From: Halovenus sp. | GTDB lineage: Archaea; Halobacteriota; Halobacteria; Halobacteriales; Haloarculaceae | Reading direction: 5' to 3' | Length of the DNA: 14,629 nucleotides | Assembly: GCA_028275145.1 (NCBI GenBank) | Contig: JAQCNG010000276.1 | Span: 1-14,629, forward strand | Shown: piece by piece, positions 14,593-14,629 of the stretch | Layout: the number at the start of each line of letters is the position of its first letter | Numbering within the stretch: position 1 is the stretch's first letter | Program-made: the position numbers and the translations under genes | Notes under the pieces: generated by a model | Told to the model about the DNA's origin: nothing | The model's database searches: none | What the model saw: the letters and a program-made list of their open reading frames with translations, nothing else

Positions 14593-14629
14593 TCTGACGA
14601 AGGCCACGTAGGCTTCTACATGCACCGCT

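Noticed and set aside
1..14629. CRISPR array, rRNA or integrase gene
   Set aside because: No regularly spaced repeats, no rRNA-like sequence and no tyrosine recombinase motif were found on either strand.

Overview
The window comes from a haloarchaeon (class Halobacteria), probably the main chromosome. The proteins are strongly acidic, with runs such as [13 protein letters not shown] in AtpB and six Asp near the thermosome C-terminus. The core genes use GC-rich third positions. Several genes have an archaeal TATA box about 25 bases before the start codon, as in leaderless haloarchaeal transcripts. The gene set (A-type ATP synthase, archaeal-type triosephosphate isomerase, group II chaperonin, Orc1/Cdc6) is archaeal. 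I cannot name the genus.

Bases 1 to about 9050 look like stable core chromosome: the 3' part of atpA and complete atpB (+), convergent tpiA (-), tRNA-Val(GAC) (+) followed by a duplicated tRNA 3' end, a multi-PAS histidine kinase with degenerate receiver and ATPase domains (-), an alpha/beta hydrolase with a disturbed 3' end (+), a thermosome subunit (-), and a small AbrB/SpoVT-type regulator (-).

From about 9050 to the end the DNA is visibly more AT-rich, with broken and mobile genes. It holds a possible 46-residue membrane microprotein, a Fic-family gene that has lost its catalytic half, a 605-codon IS4-type transposase with an intact YREK signature, a winged-helix protein with an acidic tail, a DnaQ/RNase H-like 3'-5' exonuclease, and an Orc1/Cdc6 gene interrupted by one in-frame amber codon just after Walker B. 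Short TTTC/GAAA palindromes resembling haloarchaeal origin recognition boxes lie on both sides of the winged-helix and exonuclease pair. My reading, which is inference, is that the right third is an accessory island holding the remains of an integrated replicon or mobile element.

The most useful leads are the amber-interrupted orc gene, the tRNA-Val 3'-end duplication that folds into a long hairpin, the kinase that lacks key residues in both its receiver and ATP-binding domains, and the unannotated short ORF before the fic remnant. I saw no CRISPR array, rRNA or integrase gene.
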